Shown one piece after another: positions 1-49,453 of a DNA stretch of 64,000 bases. Where the stretch lies: the NCBI RefSeq assembly GCF_910592395.1, contig NC_088312.1, forward strand, positions 12,216,001 through 12,280,000. Direction: 5' to 3'. Position 1 is the first letter of the stretch. Each line of letters opens with the position of its first letter. Below the pieces are notes generated by a model that searched no databases, was not told the origin of the DNA, and saw nothing but the letters and a program-made list of their open reading frames with translations. This stretch comes from Lineus longissimus. Taxonomy: Eukaryota; Nemertea; Pilidiophora; Heteronemertea; Lineidae. Both the position numbers and the translations under genes were made by a program.

Positions 1-111
1 GAAAGACATTGTAGGCACTGGTCAAAAGTCAAGTGGGTTTCTCATAAATTGGAACATAATGTTTCATTCTAAATTCATTACACATGATATATACATGTAC
101 ATGTATTTCAG

Positions 112-1400
112 GTGTAAAAAAGAAAATGGACAATATTGCCAAGAAGTACAAACTTTGCAGGATACTCGCAAAATGGTCCCAATCAGTGTCCAACCATATC
201 TTCTGGTGTGCTGCCTCAAGTAATGGGAATGGTGACTTGGTTGAAGCAAAGTGGCTCTCCATTCTAAACCATGTTGCCGACGTACACGATGGGCATGGGG
301 ATTTGTACCCAAAATGTCTTCATGGTCCTCTAGAAGACAGAGAATGGATCAAGAAAGGTTCGTTTAAAGTTACGTTTTAAAAGGAACTTGCAAATGCCAT
401 AAAGCCCATGCTATGAATGCAATTTGTCTTGAGAATTTTTGTTGAATTATTTCATACCAGCACCAGCATGACTGACAAGTAAGGAGTGCCCTCAATCAAA
501 AGAAAAACAGCTAGTCATTTGGCCCTGTTAATTCTTTGTTCCTTATTACTTAAACCAGTATTACTCTTTCAGGTAGCAAGGCCCACAAGGAACTTACGCT
601 GATTCTCACTCAAAAGATATTGCTCAAGGACATCAGAAAGGTTTCACCAGGAGTACAGACTTCATCTCTTGAGTCGTATCACAAAATTGTTGGTTATTTC
701 GCTCCCAAATCCCGCCATTTCTTCTATGAGCCAATGAAAGCAAGGTATGATAGACTACAATGTATTCTCAGGGGTCATTACTAAATCACGAAAAAAATTT
801 CATGCAATGCTTTGAGTGAGTGCTATCAAAGCCCACTTTTCCTTATTCGTGATGCAACTGAACTTTGTTCTTGCACTCTACTTGGACTATAAGGCGTGAG
901 GCGAGTAAAACATTGATTGAAAGCATTGACCAGTCATGCCAGTATTACAAATTCTCTTTACAGGTTACTGCTCGCCACACTCCACTTTAATGAAAATTCA
1001 AATCGGAAACAGCGTATGGGACAAGATGAACAGCCGCAGTGGTCGATTTCATACCCCAAGGGGAGAGGAGGAGCTGCAGTAGCAAAAGAGGTCAAATTGA
1101 ATCAACATATGGTAGGTATAACGGCCAGCATCGTTACTTTAGTGCTAGCACTGCAAGAAACAAGAAGAAACAAGATTACTTGTATTAATACTTCCCTTTA
1201 TGTTTTCAGACTATGTACAGCTAATTCTGGAGGACCTGCTGAAGCGGAGAGATGACCTGCCATCTTACAAATTGGCAAGAGATGCAAAGGACAAGTACCA
1301 AGTGACTCATCCTATTCCAGGTCCAGTGTGCTCAAAGTACGACAAGCAGGACAAGATGAAAGTTGTAGAAGAAACAAAAACGAGGTTTAACAAACTGTAG
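112..1400 (+). CDS. C-terminal four exons of a conserved transposase-like protein (gene starts before the window)
   Basis: Four exons are read: 112-357, 573-744, 964-1115 and 1210-1400 (stop TAG). Each intron begins GT and ends AG, each acceptor has a T-rich tract, and the split codons fit exactly (phases 1, 2, 1), giving about 253 residues. Visible motifs are FWCAASSNGNG near the start, CLHGPLEDREWIKKGS across the first intron, SLESYHKIVGYFAPKS, and LLLATLHFNENSNRKQ. I recognise this pattern (HGPL, a Ser-Leu-Glu-x-Tyr/Phe-His motif, a late HNEN-like motif) from a large family of uncharacterised animal proteins, multicopy in fish, cnidarians and lancelets, that looks like the C-terminal half of a transposase, possibly Kolobok-type; that link is inference. 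The donor after exon 1 (GTTCGT) is weak, and in exon 3 the second of two overlapping donors (GTATAA) is the one that keeps frame. The N-terminal part lies outside the window. It is convergent with the P2X7-domain gene, with 60 bp between the two stop codons. Confidence 0.72.
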
Positions 1401-1460
1401 AGTTCATTCATAGCACCATCAGAGTTCACTATCACAGATCAATTGAACGGTCACACCAAA

Positions 1461-2936
1461 TCAATTGAACGTAGGATACTTGAATCCTGTGTACCCGTCA
1501 TTGTCCGGAGCAGGCCAAGCAGCACGTATCTTGTCCCGAGCACAAACAGGGAGCGGCAAACGGTTCCTTCTCCCCAACCTCTTCCAAACCCAACGGACAA
1601 GGTTCCTATAGGCCACGTATCGATATAACCTGAAATTGTTGGGAAGAAAACAATGTTTGTACATTTAATTGACAGTTTTTTTAAATTCATTGAAAACTTG
1701 TAATATTATTACTAAATACATGTAGATACATTTTATTATATCTATTTTCTATATTTCTAGTCTTCAAAGGGAGAAAAAAATCTCATTTCTGAATTGATAT
1801 TGCCTTTTCTTGTCTTCAATTATTCAGCGATGGAGGTGGTCATCATTACTTACTTGTGAATGGGCTGGTCATCGCCTATTTGTCCCTGCTCTTCGATGTA
1901 GTGATACATCGACATTTCCAGCACCCATCTATCAAGACAGGTGCTGGAAAAACCTGGGTGTTGCGTGATGCACTCTACTTTCAGCTCATCCTTCTTGGCC
2001 TGGACTGGTGAATAGTCTGAGCAGCACAAGGATTCCCTCCCCTTCTCTTGTGGAGTGCAGACACCACAATGACACCTACAAATACAAGTATAATATAAAT
2101 GTTATTGTTATACAGCAGTGATGATATTTCGATAGCCATTGCCATCAATGAATCAGGGCCTAGGCCAAGGGTAGGCCAAATTTGAGTGAGAGGCAGGCCC
2201 CTGGAGCTCAGCTCAGTAAGATTTAGCATTGTTTCAATCAATCAATTAATGTAGTATTGTCGAAGGCTTTCACCTTAAGTTGTTACGGTGAGAATAAACT
2301 GTTGTCTTTGCGCGGGTGTAGTATTTCACTATTTGGTGTGGTAATGCTCCGCAATGGAAGAGTCAGTACAGTAATAATCCAAATTATTAGGCCTAGAGTT
2401 CACTCCATTCGAGTAGGCCTACTACCAAACCCTGAGGCTTAGTATTCCGATCCGAGATCCTACTTACTATAAAATAACCATGTGGAATGAACTCGCTCAA
2501 CTCAAGATACGTTGTGGTTTCGACATATTCGAGGTGAAAAACGCCAATTGTTTACTGACAACACTCGATCCGTGAACGATGGAGCCCTATGTAGAGATGT
2601 ACATGAATACATGCACATGATGACATGGCTCATATCAGCATAGGCCCCCTATAATGTCCAGCTGATGCCACGCCTATACACATGGCATGCACAGTGCACT
2701 GCCACTGCACTTGGAACTCACCAATTGATATTTCCTATGCGATCAAGTCGCTCATCCTCCATCTCCCCATCATCACCTTCGCCCGATTCAGAACAAGAAT
2801 CTGAATCGTCTCTCGCACTCTCCACTACTGGCTCGTACATGTAGGGTTGAATCACACCATTGCCTTCATCAACAACCAAATCGTCATCAAACAAATCTCC
2901 CGCACAATCTTCGCTCGCCATGCTTGCAGCCGCCAT
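1461..2936 (-). CDS. P2X7-type intracellular cysteine-rich (ballast) domain protein, complete, three exons
   Basis: Minus-strand exons are 2936-2722, 2075-1854 and 1629-1461. Donors are GTGAGT and GTAAGT, acceptors TTTGTAG and TTTCAG, and both split codons (Trp and Lys) join in frame to give 201 residues. The start chosen is the ATG at 2936 in good Kozak context (AAAATGGCG); another in-frame ATG lies at 2993. The order is an acidic Ser/Asp/Glu-rich N-terminus containing QPYMYEPV, then WCHCGVCTPQEKGRESLCC, then CITQHPGFSSTCLDRWVL, then YVAYRNLVRWVW, and the end GYTGFKYP. This motif order is that of the zinc-binding C-terminal domain of vertebrate P2X7 receptors, which also occurs as stand-alone proteins in many invertebrates and fish. 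No channel or transmembrane segment is present, so this is a soluble protein, not a receptor. Its function is unknown; zinc binding through the Cys pairs is inferred from the family. It is tail to tail with the transposase-like gene. Confidence 0.85.
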
Positions 2937-3889
2937 TTTTACTTGCGCAGTGGTCAATGATCGTGGATTTGACAGCACTAGTGACGTCAACAATGTGAAC
3001 CTAGCGGCGAATAGCGTAACTACACATCTGGCGGTCTTTTCAAAAGCGCCTTCAAAAACGAGCTCGCAGAGGACTGAACAAATAGCACTTATTTCACAAA
3101 AAAATCACTATTTTTTTAATTCCTTCCGGTTTATTATGTTTTTTAAGATAGCATATTATGAAAATTCACCACAAATACAGGTTAAATAGCTCAGCATTTG
3201 ACCTTTAATGCACTAACCACTGCTGTGACCAAACTTAGAGACTAATGCGAAATCAGCGCACCATATATGTGAGTGGATTTGGTGAACGGTGAATTACGGT
3301 AATACTGGTGCGGAAGGAAAAGTCGTAATGTCACATTGTTTTTCACCGTTCTGTCGAGAAATATTGTATCTAGTGGACTTCAAGGTTTTTGCGGAACGCG
3401 TTGTCACGTAATGTGATAGGATATGTATGGTGGTTAACGAGAATAATAATACAATCAGTAGTTATTTAGAAACAATTTTTGGCCGGCTTGCTGTGCATCG
3501 AAGAATCTGTTGAAATTGCCCTTACTCATACGCCATCTATCTTTTAGTTACCGCACCCACAACCACCGTGATGCACCCATGCACAAATTGTACGTACGAA
3601 TAAACATATATTAGTTTTCCCAAAAAATATGAACTGCTTTTTGACAGGTATTTTCTCAGCAATAGATCAAGCGAATTCATTGAAAACATTCAAAGAGCAA
3701 CATTAGGGTGTCATCAAATAGTCTGCAAAGTATCAAAGAGATCAGTGGCAAATTTTGCGAGTATTGTCAAATTCAAAACAGCATTTAAAAAAATGCAATA
3801 TCGGAGAAGCGCAATGTGACCTTCATCATGTTTGTGCCAACTGCCAGGTGTTTCTGTCAATCAGTTTCAGTCTAAAAATAGCCTGGGTG
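2937..3889. other. upstream region of the P2X7-domain gene, no gene seen
   Basis: This holds the presumed 5' UTR and promoter of the minus-strand gene: GC-richer close to the start, then AT-rich. I see no convincing splice-flanked exon or known element. The right end of any transposon that carries the two convergent genes should fall here, but without its left end no terminal inverted repeat can be tested. Confidence 0.4.
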
Positions 3890-4657
3890 TCAATTCTACA
3901 GAGTGGATCAATAAAAATGTTACACTTCCAAAATGGTCAATATCTTTAAAAATTTTGGCATTTATCCTAAAATATACAGATGCACTTGAAGAGCAGGCTC
4001 TCTCAATTAGCTTGACACCAGTTAATTCAAAATCCTTCCATGGTTGACTGCACAGGAAAGATTTTATTGACTCATTGTGAAATCTGACTATTGCCAACTT
4101 CTCAGTAATTGAACTGGATAAGAATTACATTATATAAATATTACCAGACGTGTAGGGCAATATTTATTATCTCGTACAAAAAGTCATTGTTTATTTTAAG
4201 AATAGGTCTACACTTAATAGACTTATTCGGGTAATAGAAACACCAGGTGCGGCGGGCACAATAGTTTCACCATCGTCCAGGAGATGGCGCGTCAGTAGAT
4301 ATCGGCTATGTACTCAGAGATGCCAACGTGGGAGAAAACACTGGTCACGGCACATATCAACGTATAATATTGGATCAAAACTCTACAGAAATGCTTGTGA
4401 TGTCGGTGTGTATTTGGCAGTATCGTATGATTGTCAATTTTGCCACGAGAAACGACACACTCTTGATATATTATATAAATATTGCCCCCACGGAGTGTAA
4501 CATGCCGAATGTCGTCACACCGGGAGACGTGGCAAAATGTCGACTGGCTGGAGCAGGCAACATTGTGTATAACACACGGTCACGTGACGTGTATCAGCCA
4601 ATCATATTCACGGAATCTCACTTGCGGTATGACATCATGTAATGACCAATCCTTTCT

Positions 4658-4735
4658 TGTCAATTATGGCATGAACGCTATGGATGGCATGAATGGACAT
4701 GTTCACTGTCCAAAGCATTCATGCCATAATTGACA
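4658..4735. repeat. 78-bp hairpin (imperfect inverted repeat)
   Basis: TGTCAATTATGGCATGAA at 4658 returns as its reverse complement ending at 4735, and pairing continues inward over most of the segment, leaving a short loop. It lies inside the mariner-like element, upstream of the transposase remnant. It could be a tiny MITE or a structured remnant; nothing marks it as a gene. Confidence 0.6.
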
Positions 4736-4779
4736 TGGTTATTTCATGGTACATATTGCACATGGATGGGTATGAGGTC

Positions 4780-6115
4780 AATCAGAAACGCATCAGGTCA
4801 TAGCATTGAATCACCCAGTCAAGTAGCCCCAAGGTCACCTGACTTAACCCCCTGGATTTCTTCTTGTGGGGCGACCTAAAGAGCAAGGTCTTCAAAACGG
4901 TAGTTGATAAAGCTTGGAATCAGTGAAACCATGTAACCAGTGATAAACCTTTGAATAGTCAGTACTAAACCGTGGAATCACTGTGCAAGTACCGCGTGAA
5001 ATCGGGCGCGTTCCTTCGACGATTTATACCCTCCCAACTGCCAATCTCGTCCCAGCTGACTTTATTGATAACAATTTGCCAGTAGTTCCAGAATCAACCT
5101 TTTTGTGGATGATGACGTCGTCATTGAATGCATTGGAAATGTGTTGTTGTCGTTAAAAAATAAACTTATATTCATGACGGGCCGCTGTTTGCAAATATCT
5201 AATTATTGCTCTTCGATGAAAGCAAAAGTAAGCTTTTGTGATTGTTTTGTATTCCATATACTGAAATAAAACGTTTTTATTGAGGAATCATTTGTATATA
5301 TAATGCTCTGATAAAGCTCAGTAGATATGACAAACATGCACACGGGAATCACTAAAAAAAATTGTCCGCTTAGAACTGGTTACATCACGAAAATTACTCT
5401 ACATCCCTCGATGTGTACATGAATATGTACGAAATCGCTCACAGCGAAGGAATTTTTTCACATTTTTCATCTCCAAACCCGGCTAAAACCTTCGGTAATA
5501 AACCTTCATCTACGTTTCTACGGATAAGTGCCAGCCGGTACTGCATGATGTAGTCAATCTTCTCTGTATCACCCTGTATGATCACACCGCTCCGTAGTTC
5601 AATTAGGCCCCGTGTGGTGGCGTAGTAAGCGGAGCGCTGATTGGTCCATATTATGGGTGTGTGGTGGGCGTGTCGTGACGTGCATGCCTATATTGGGGAG
5701 ATCAGTAATGTACACTTGAGGTGAGGTATGACTGGGTTGTTCTAAAATATAGATTATTGAATCGGATATGCGACTGATTTCTAAACTACCGTCAAATTCT
5801 GATCTGATTATGTAAAAATAAGCTCCAAATATTGATTCGTAACCACCTTGGGTTCAAATGGCATTATTTCATGTTTTTATGCATTTTTAGGACTGATTCC
5901 AAGGTTTATCACTGGTTTCAAGGTTTCACTGGTTCCAAGCTCACCTACCCTTCACAACACCCCTAACTGATCTGAATGAACTTCAGCAAAGAATAATTGA
6001 TGAAGTCAATGTGGTACGACAAGACAGGGAGCTGATCATATGTGCTGTTAGGGACATGATGTGGCGAGCACAAGTTTTCCTGGATAGGCACGTTGGCCAT
6101 GTGGAAGACAGATAG
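4780..6115 (+). pseudogene. mariner-type transposase remnant, split by an insertion
   Basis: A left piece (about 4780-4910) reads RSPDLTP then, after a one-base loss, LDFFLWGDLKSKVF. This is the family's third catalytic-aspartate region (SPDLxPxDFFLWG). A right piece (about 5945-6115) reads LTDLNELQQRIIDEV and ends RHVGHVEDR then TAG, matching the usual C-terminal helix and the GGHVE-like end of this family. The two pieces join logically once the 4911-5941 element is removed. The N-terminal DNA-binding part and the first two catalytic aspartates are not visible, so the protein is dead. Confidence 0.72.
4911..5941. mobile_element. nested non-autonomous DNA transposon with about 46-bp terminal inverted repeats
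   Basis: The left end at 4911 (AGCTTGGAATCAGTGAAACC and onwards) and the right end finishing at 5941 are near-perfect reverse complements over about 46 bp: AGCTTGGAA, CAGTGAAACC, AACCAGTGATAAACCTT, GAAT. It interrupts the mariner transposase remnant. The interior of about 0.9 kb has no long open frame, so it would depend on a transposase supplied elsewhere. The target duplication is unclear, so I do not assign a superfamily. Confidence 0.72.
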
Positions 6116-6429
6116 GAAAATTGCAGGATGAATAAGTTTAATGTGAATCTTCAATTGTGAATAAAATTAGCATCAAAGGAATGCTTCCTCTTTGCCCTTT
6201 GTACTGTTCAAACACTGGGAAGTTGGCGCAAATCAGACTTTACATGAGTCAATAAAATCTTGCAGACAACCATGGAATTTTGAATCTGCCCGTGTCAAAT
6301 AAATCGAGACCATGCTCTTCAAGTACATATGTATATTTTAGGGTATATCCAAAATTATAAAAGATATTGAACATTTTGGAAGTATAACATTTTTATTGAT
6401 CCACTTTGTATTCAAGAGCTTCAGCTCCA

Positions 6430-7150
6430 GTTCCTTTGCCAATCTTGGCACAGAAGACTTGCTCACTTGTAAATCGCTTGAAACCAGATCACCTCCCTTT
6501 CTGCGGCCATAATGCCCATTAAAGCATAGATTCTGTGGATAAATATGTACAAGTTTTGCTATAAGTTGCGGATCTCAAACTCTCCGAATCATTTTTATGG
6601 TGCAAATCTTTGATGATTTGGCAAATATGAATTTTAAATTATTCTATCTTTTAAACACAATTATTCTCCAATTTTACTTACCTTCTGACATGACTTAACA
6701 CAGCTTCGTTAGGATTTACATATAAACAATGTTTGTATAATTAGTATTAATTAGCATGTTATAGATGTAGGATTAGCCACTCCAAAGCATGTTTCTGTTT
6801 ACAATTGTTTTGCATTGTTTGTATTTCTGTCTCTAAGTAATTTATGTTGTTAGTTACCAGTTTTCATGTGTGGGCAGTCAGGTCCTGGATACCAGCCTGT
6901 GAACTGCCAGATTTGGGCTCTCCAATCTGAGATTGTGTATGTGTTAGTGAATTATAGTATTAGAAAGGATTTCCAACTTAAACTTCTATTAACTTAAATT
7001 TCTACCGCTAGTCTTTCCCGCCCAATAATATTATCAAATGTTGGATCCCAAACCTTGTGGACCAGCCGTTTCCTATTTTATGCAGAATTTATTTGTCACA
7101 GGCCAGCATACTGTTTTGATTATGGGAATATGTAGCTTATCAATTTTCAG
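6430..7150. other. AT-rich stretch without a supported gene
   Basis: The region contains a 26-bp word (CTATAAGTTGCGGATCTCAA and six more bases, 6559-6584) that recurs at 28012-28037, evidence of a further dispersed repeat. A possible exon near 6861 (after TTACCAG) has a short open frame but no phase-compatible donor, so I do not call it. Earlier exons of the + strand gene that begins to show at 7151 should lie here or further left. Confidence 0.4.
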
Positions 7151-45980
<38,830 letters not shown>

Positions 45981-46913
45981 GTAAGTTTATACCAGGGCCC
46001 AGTTGCCCAATCAGCATTTAGAGAAAAAAACACACCATTGTTAGCTCCACTCAGCTCGACATTATCTCCATCAGTAAATTCAGTTTACCATAATAACTGC
46101 CAATGTTACTGCTAACGCTGATTGAGCAACTGCATGGGCCCAGCAGTGCACAGAAATGTTCTGATATTCTCCGGTGTAATAATATAAAATGCATTCTTTT
46201 TTATTTTAATGGCTCATCTCACAAAAGATCCAAAGATCAAAAGCTCTGGCCTTTGGCAAATGTTGGTGAGATTTTATGACTCGCTACTTCATTGGTTCAT
46301 GCATCATTGTATTGAGGGGGTGTCCTTTTTTCGGGAGCGAAGCATTCAGTGACATATGTATCCTGAAGGTTAACCCTCTGGCTACAAGATATTCTTAGAA
46401 ATTGCAAACTGGTTGAGCTGAGGCAGCAGTAGTAAGGTGTAAAATTCAGTAGCCAGAGGCGAGGGTGAATAATGATTTGTTGTATTGGCCGTAAGGTGTT
46501 AGTGCTTAAAACATCTCAAACCTCATCTTACCCCCAAAATGTTGACATCGCTTTAACTCCTTAACGAAGTCTCGTTGCTGCACCTGGGTACAAAGTACTG
46601 TCATCTAAAAGGGGGAAAATACGTTTTAAGTGTGCCTTATAACTATATATTACTGGTTCTAACATGGTTGATCCGTATACCCGAAAGGTTGTACATCTGT
46701 ATTTTGTCGTGTTGATCAGTGTACGTCTTGATGTGATGTGCAAGTTTGATATTCTAATATCATCCTTGCAGCACACAGTGTAGCAGAGATATCTAGCTTG
46801 GTCTTTCGAATAGTCCATGGTCAGATATTATCGAACTTGATTGCAGGGATGATTTATAGCAGGCAGTTACATGATTTACCTCGTGAATTGCCGGAATGAG
46901 CTAATAATTCACC
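45981..46913. other. intron after the large exon, no gene seen
   Basis: I searched for the next phase-2 exon. A CTTGCAG acceptor near 46773 is followed by an early in-frame stop and is rejected. There is no inverted repeat or known element before the composite repeat at 46914. Confidence 0.4.
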
Positions 46914-47750
46914 TTTTTGGCTCACCGGTATGGTGAGTCTATGCAATAGTGCAGTGTCCGTCGTCCGTCGTCGTCATCCGTCGTATCCTATTTCAAAAAC
47001 AGTGGCACGTTTCTTAACCGCTTGGGCTATGGACTCTAAACTTTGTATGCATGATCCCCTAGATCATCAGATGACCTTGTCACTGAATTTCGGTCCGGTC
47101 TGATTTTTGACTTGGCCACCAGGGGGCCATAACTGAAAACATAAATAGTGTGATATCTCAGTTATTAGTGATTAGTTTTTGATGAAATTTTAATGGTAGG
47201 TACTCCTAGCAAGGATATATCACATATCATACGTGTTTTTGATTTGACTTACTTTTCAAGGTCACAAAGGTCAAATGGTGTAAATTTGCCATTTGAGTGT
47301 AACTGTGGCATGTTTCTTAACTGGTAGGGCTCTGGGCTGGAAACTTTGTACACAGGACCCCCTTGGTCAGGTTACCTCTGACACTGAATTTTGGTCTGAT
47401 CTGTTTCTCGACTTGGGACACCAGGGGGCAAAAATTGAAAACCTAGAAAGTGTGATATCTCGCTCATTAGTGATTCGTATTCGATAAATTTTTATGGTTG
47501 GTACTCCCAGCAAGGATACATAACATATTGTACATGTTTTTGATTTGACCTACTTTTTAAGGTCATAGAGGTCAAATGCCATGAATTTGCTGTTTGGCGG
47601 CCTAACTAGGGCATGTTTCTTAACTGCAATGACAATTAATTTCATATTTGTTGCACATTATCCCAAAGGTAAGGTTGGCCTAAGTTCAGTCTGATTTGAT
47701 TCACCATTTGGCCACCAGAGGCGATATCTGAAAACATAGTCAGCCTAATA
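46914..47750 (+). repeat. composite repeat copy with three units
   Basis: It opens TTTTTGGCTCACCGGTATGG and a CCGTCGTCCGTCGTCGTC run. CCACCAGGGGGC is at 47116-47127, a one-mismatch version (ACACCAGGGGGC) at 47418-47429, and a more decayed one (CCACCAGAGGCG) at 47712-47723: spacing 302 and 294 bp. AGGTCACAAAGGTCA (direct repeat, spacer CAA) lies at about 47260. The GGTGAGC right end is absent, so the copy is truncated. Confidence 0.82.
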
Positions 47751-48360
47751 CGACTATCATCTCAACTCAAAGGGAAACATTTCATTAGACTTTGTAGGAT
47801 CGATGATTTCTTCTTTGATTCAGGCTGTACAGATTTTTGAAACTGAAAAAAATATAATTCAAAAATGCCACAAAATTGGTGCACAAAAGGCACCCCATAT
47901 AAGTAAGTAGACCCAGGTGAAAAAAAAATGGGAAAAATCATGTATCGGTACTATTATCTCAAGTCAATTGGATTTAGGCTGTACAGATCTTTTGAAACTG
48001 AAGAATATATTTATTTGAAAAATGTCACATAGAATTTTTGTACTAAAGGTGTTCCATAATAATGTCCATAATCTAATTCTAGTTGAAGATGAGAGACATT
48101 TCCTTCTCAATTTTCCATTAAATAATGAACACCGGACAAAATTAATTCTTTCTCATCATTCAATACCCTTTCAGAAGATGATCGGCTGAGTTTCCTATTA
48201 TATTATAACAACGAAGGCAGTGAATTATGTAAACCTATTTCTAAATTAATTTCCTTGTGTTTCCAAAACCGGAAAACGTCATATTTTGCTAAATCTATAG
48301 ACGTTTTCTTTCATATTTCTAAAGACATTTATGTACTATTATGTTCACACGACTACAATC
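47751..48360 (+). repeat. two diverged tandem copies of an AT-rich segment (about 150 bp), then plain sequence
   Basis: CAGGCTGTACAGATTTTTGAAACTGAA near 47822 recurs as TAGGCTGTACAGATCTTTTGAAACTGAA near 47977, each followed by AAAAATG(C/T)CACA and a GCACAAAAGGCACCCCATA-like word. No coding signal. The rest (to 48360) is AT-rich without features. Confidence 0.55.
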
Positions 48361-49453
48361 GCCAGGATTAGCAGCCGCCCGACTCCGACTCCGAGTACGA
48401 GTCCGAGTCGGATTTGGATCCGCGCGCGAATGTTCAGTTCGATCGATTAGCTACGTCACGACTCCCACTCCGAGTTGATCTTAGTTCCAGATATTTTACA
48501 TTAGATGGCGCTGCAAAGCATAAACATAGCAGACGACGAAAAAATCAACTGATTGGCAGTAATGTTCCTTTTTGATCGTGAATTCAACTATGGCAGATTT
48601 TATTGAAGGGTTAGCTATTTTGCTTGATGAGGAGGATGATGATAATGTTCTGTTAGCGATGACAGCTGCTGGAGTGTTTTTTTTTTTTACAAAGAGTTTA
48701 TTCGGTTTATATTGTACATGTATTTTACAGTTAAAAGCCGAAGGCTTAAACTACTGCAAAATATAAATACTCTAGTTACTTCTCTCTAAGCCCGGTTTCG
48801 AATATGCAAGGCATAGCCTACACAATCACGTGGTTCTCGACTCTATTCAACATGATTGACCAATGTGTGAGTGGCACCACGTCGCCCACTGATGGCCATG
48901 CATGGTCATGGCTTAGTGGTCTAGACCGTGTCTATTTCAAAGGAAGAATTCAAACAATTAGGCCCATGGGTTCATAAAATCTGCACTTTGATTGACTGGA
49001 TGATTCAAAACGTACGCTATACAGGGTATTCCAAAAAAGTGCATGCTAACTTTCTGTTTTACTCTAAAACGATGTTTAGGCTGTATTGTTTACACTCGGT
49101 ATTTCTTTGCTTAAATAAAGGATCATTCTCACATGTGTGATTCTTTGCCAGGCCTAATCCTAGACATCAGTCATTGTCAGTGTAATGTACCCTATAAGAA
49201 AATGCTGGGTGCTTTATTTCTGGACACGATGTAAAAGGTGACATGAGTGATGAAACAGTGTAGTCATCAGTGAAATAAAGAAGTGACATGAGTGATGCAT
49301 GGCGTTCAATTAAGGCACAAAAATGTTGTCTATTTCTTTTACTTCATATCTATATTGGGGGTTTTGGCCCTATATGAACCGATGCCAACTACCCTATCCT
49401 CAGACAGACTTCAATAATCGACATGGAACCTGCTGAATGGCACCGTCAACACC

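Larger units (their letters stand above)
3890..6425 (+). mobile_element. dead mariner/Tc1-like element with long (about 220 bp) inverted terminal arms
   Basis: The stretch 3893-4115 is repeated in inverted orientation at about 6195-6420. Shared words in order include GTGGATCAATAAAAATGTTA, CTTCCAAAATG, CCTAAAATATACA, ACTTGAAGAGCA, TTCAAAAT, CCATGGTTG and AAGATTTTATTGACTCA, with scattered mismatches (roughly four in five bases agree by eye). Between the arms lie remnants of a mariner-type transposase in the + direction, whose stop codon sits about 80 bp inside the right arm. The layout is therefore arm, gene, arm. The gene is mostly lost and a second inverted-repeat element is inserted in it. 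Long arms are unusual for mariner but known for some Tc1/mariner relatives. I could not identify the target-site duplication. Confidence 0.7.

Noticed and set aside
29-380. Minus-strand open frames opposite the first exon at 112-357
   Set aside because: They are shadows of the + strand exon; no splice or motif support.
6861-6960. Possible exon MCGQSGPGYQPVNCQIWAL after TTACCAG
   Set aside because: No donor gives the phase 1 needed to join 7151, and the sequence context is AT-rich repeat; too weak to call.
46773-46830. Candidate next exon after CTTGCAG
   Set aside because: In the required phase it stops after eight codons without a polyadenylation signal; not supported.
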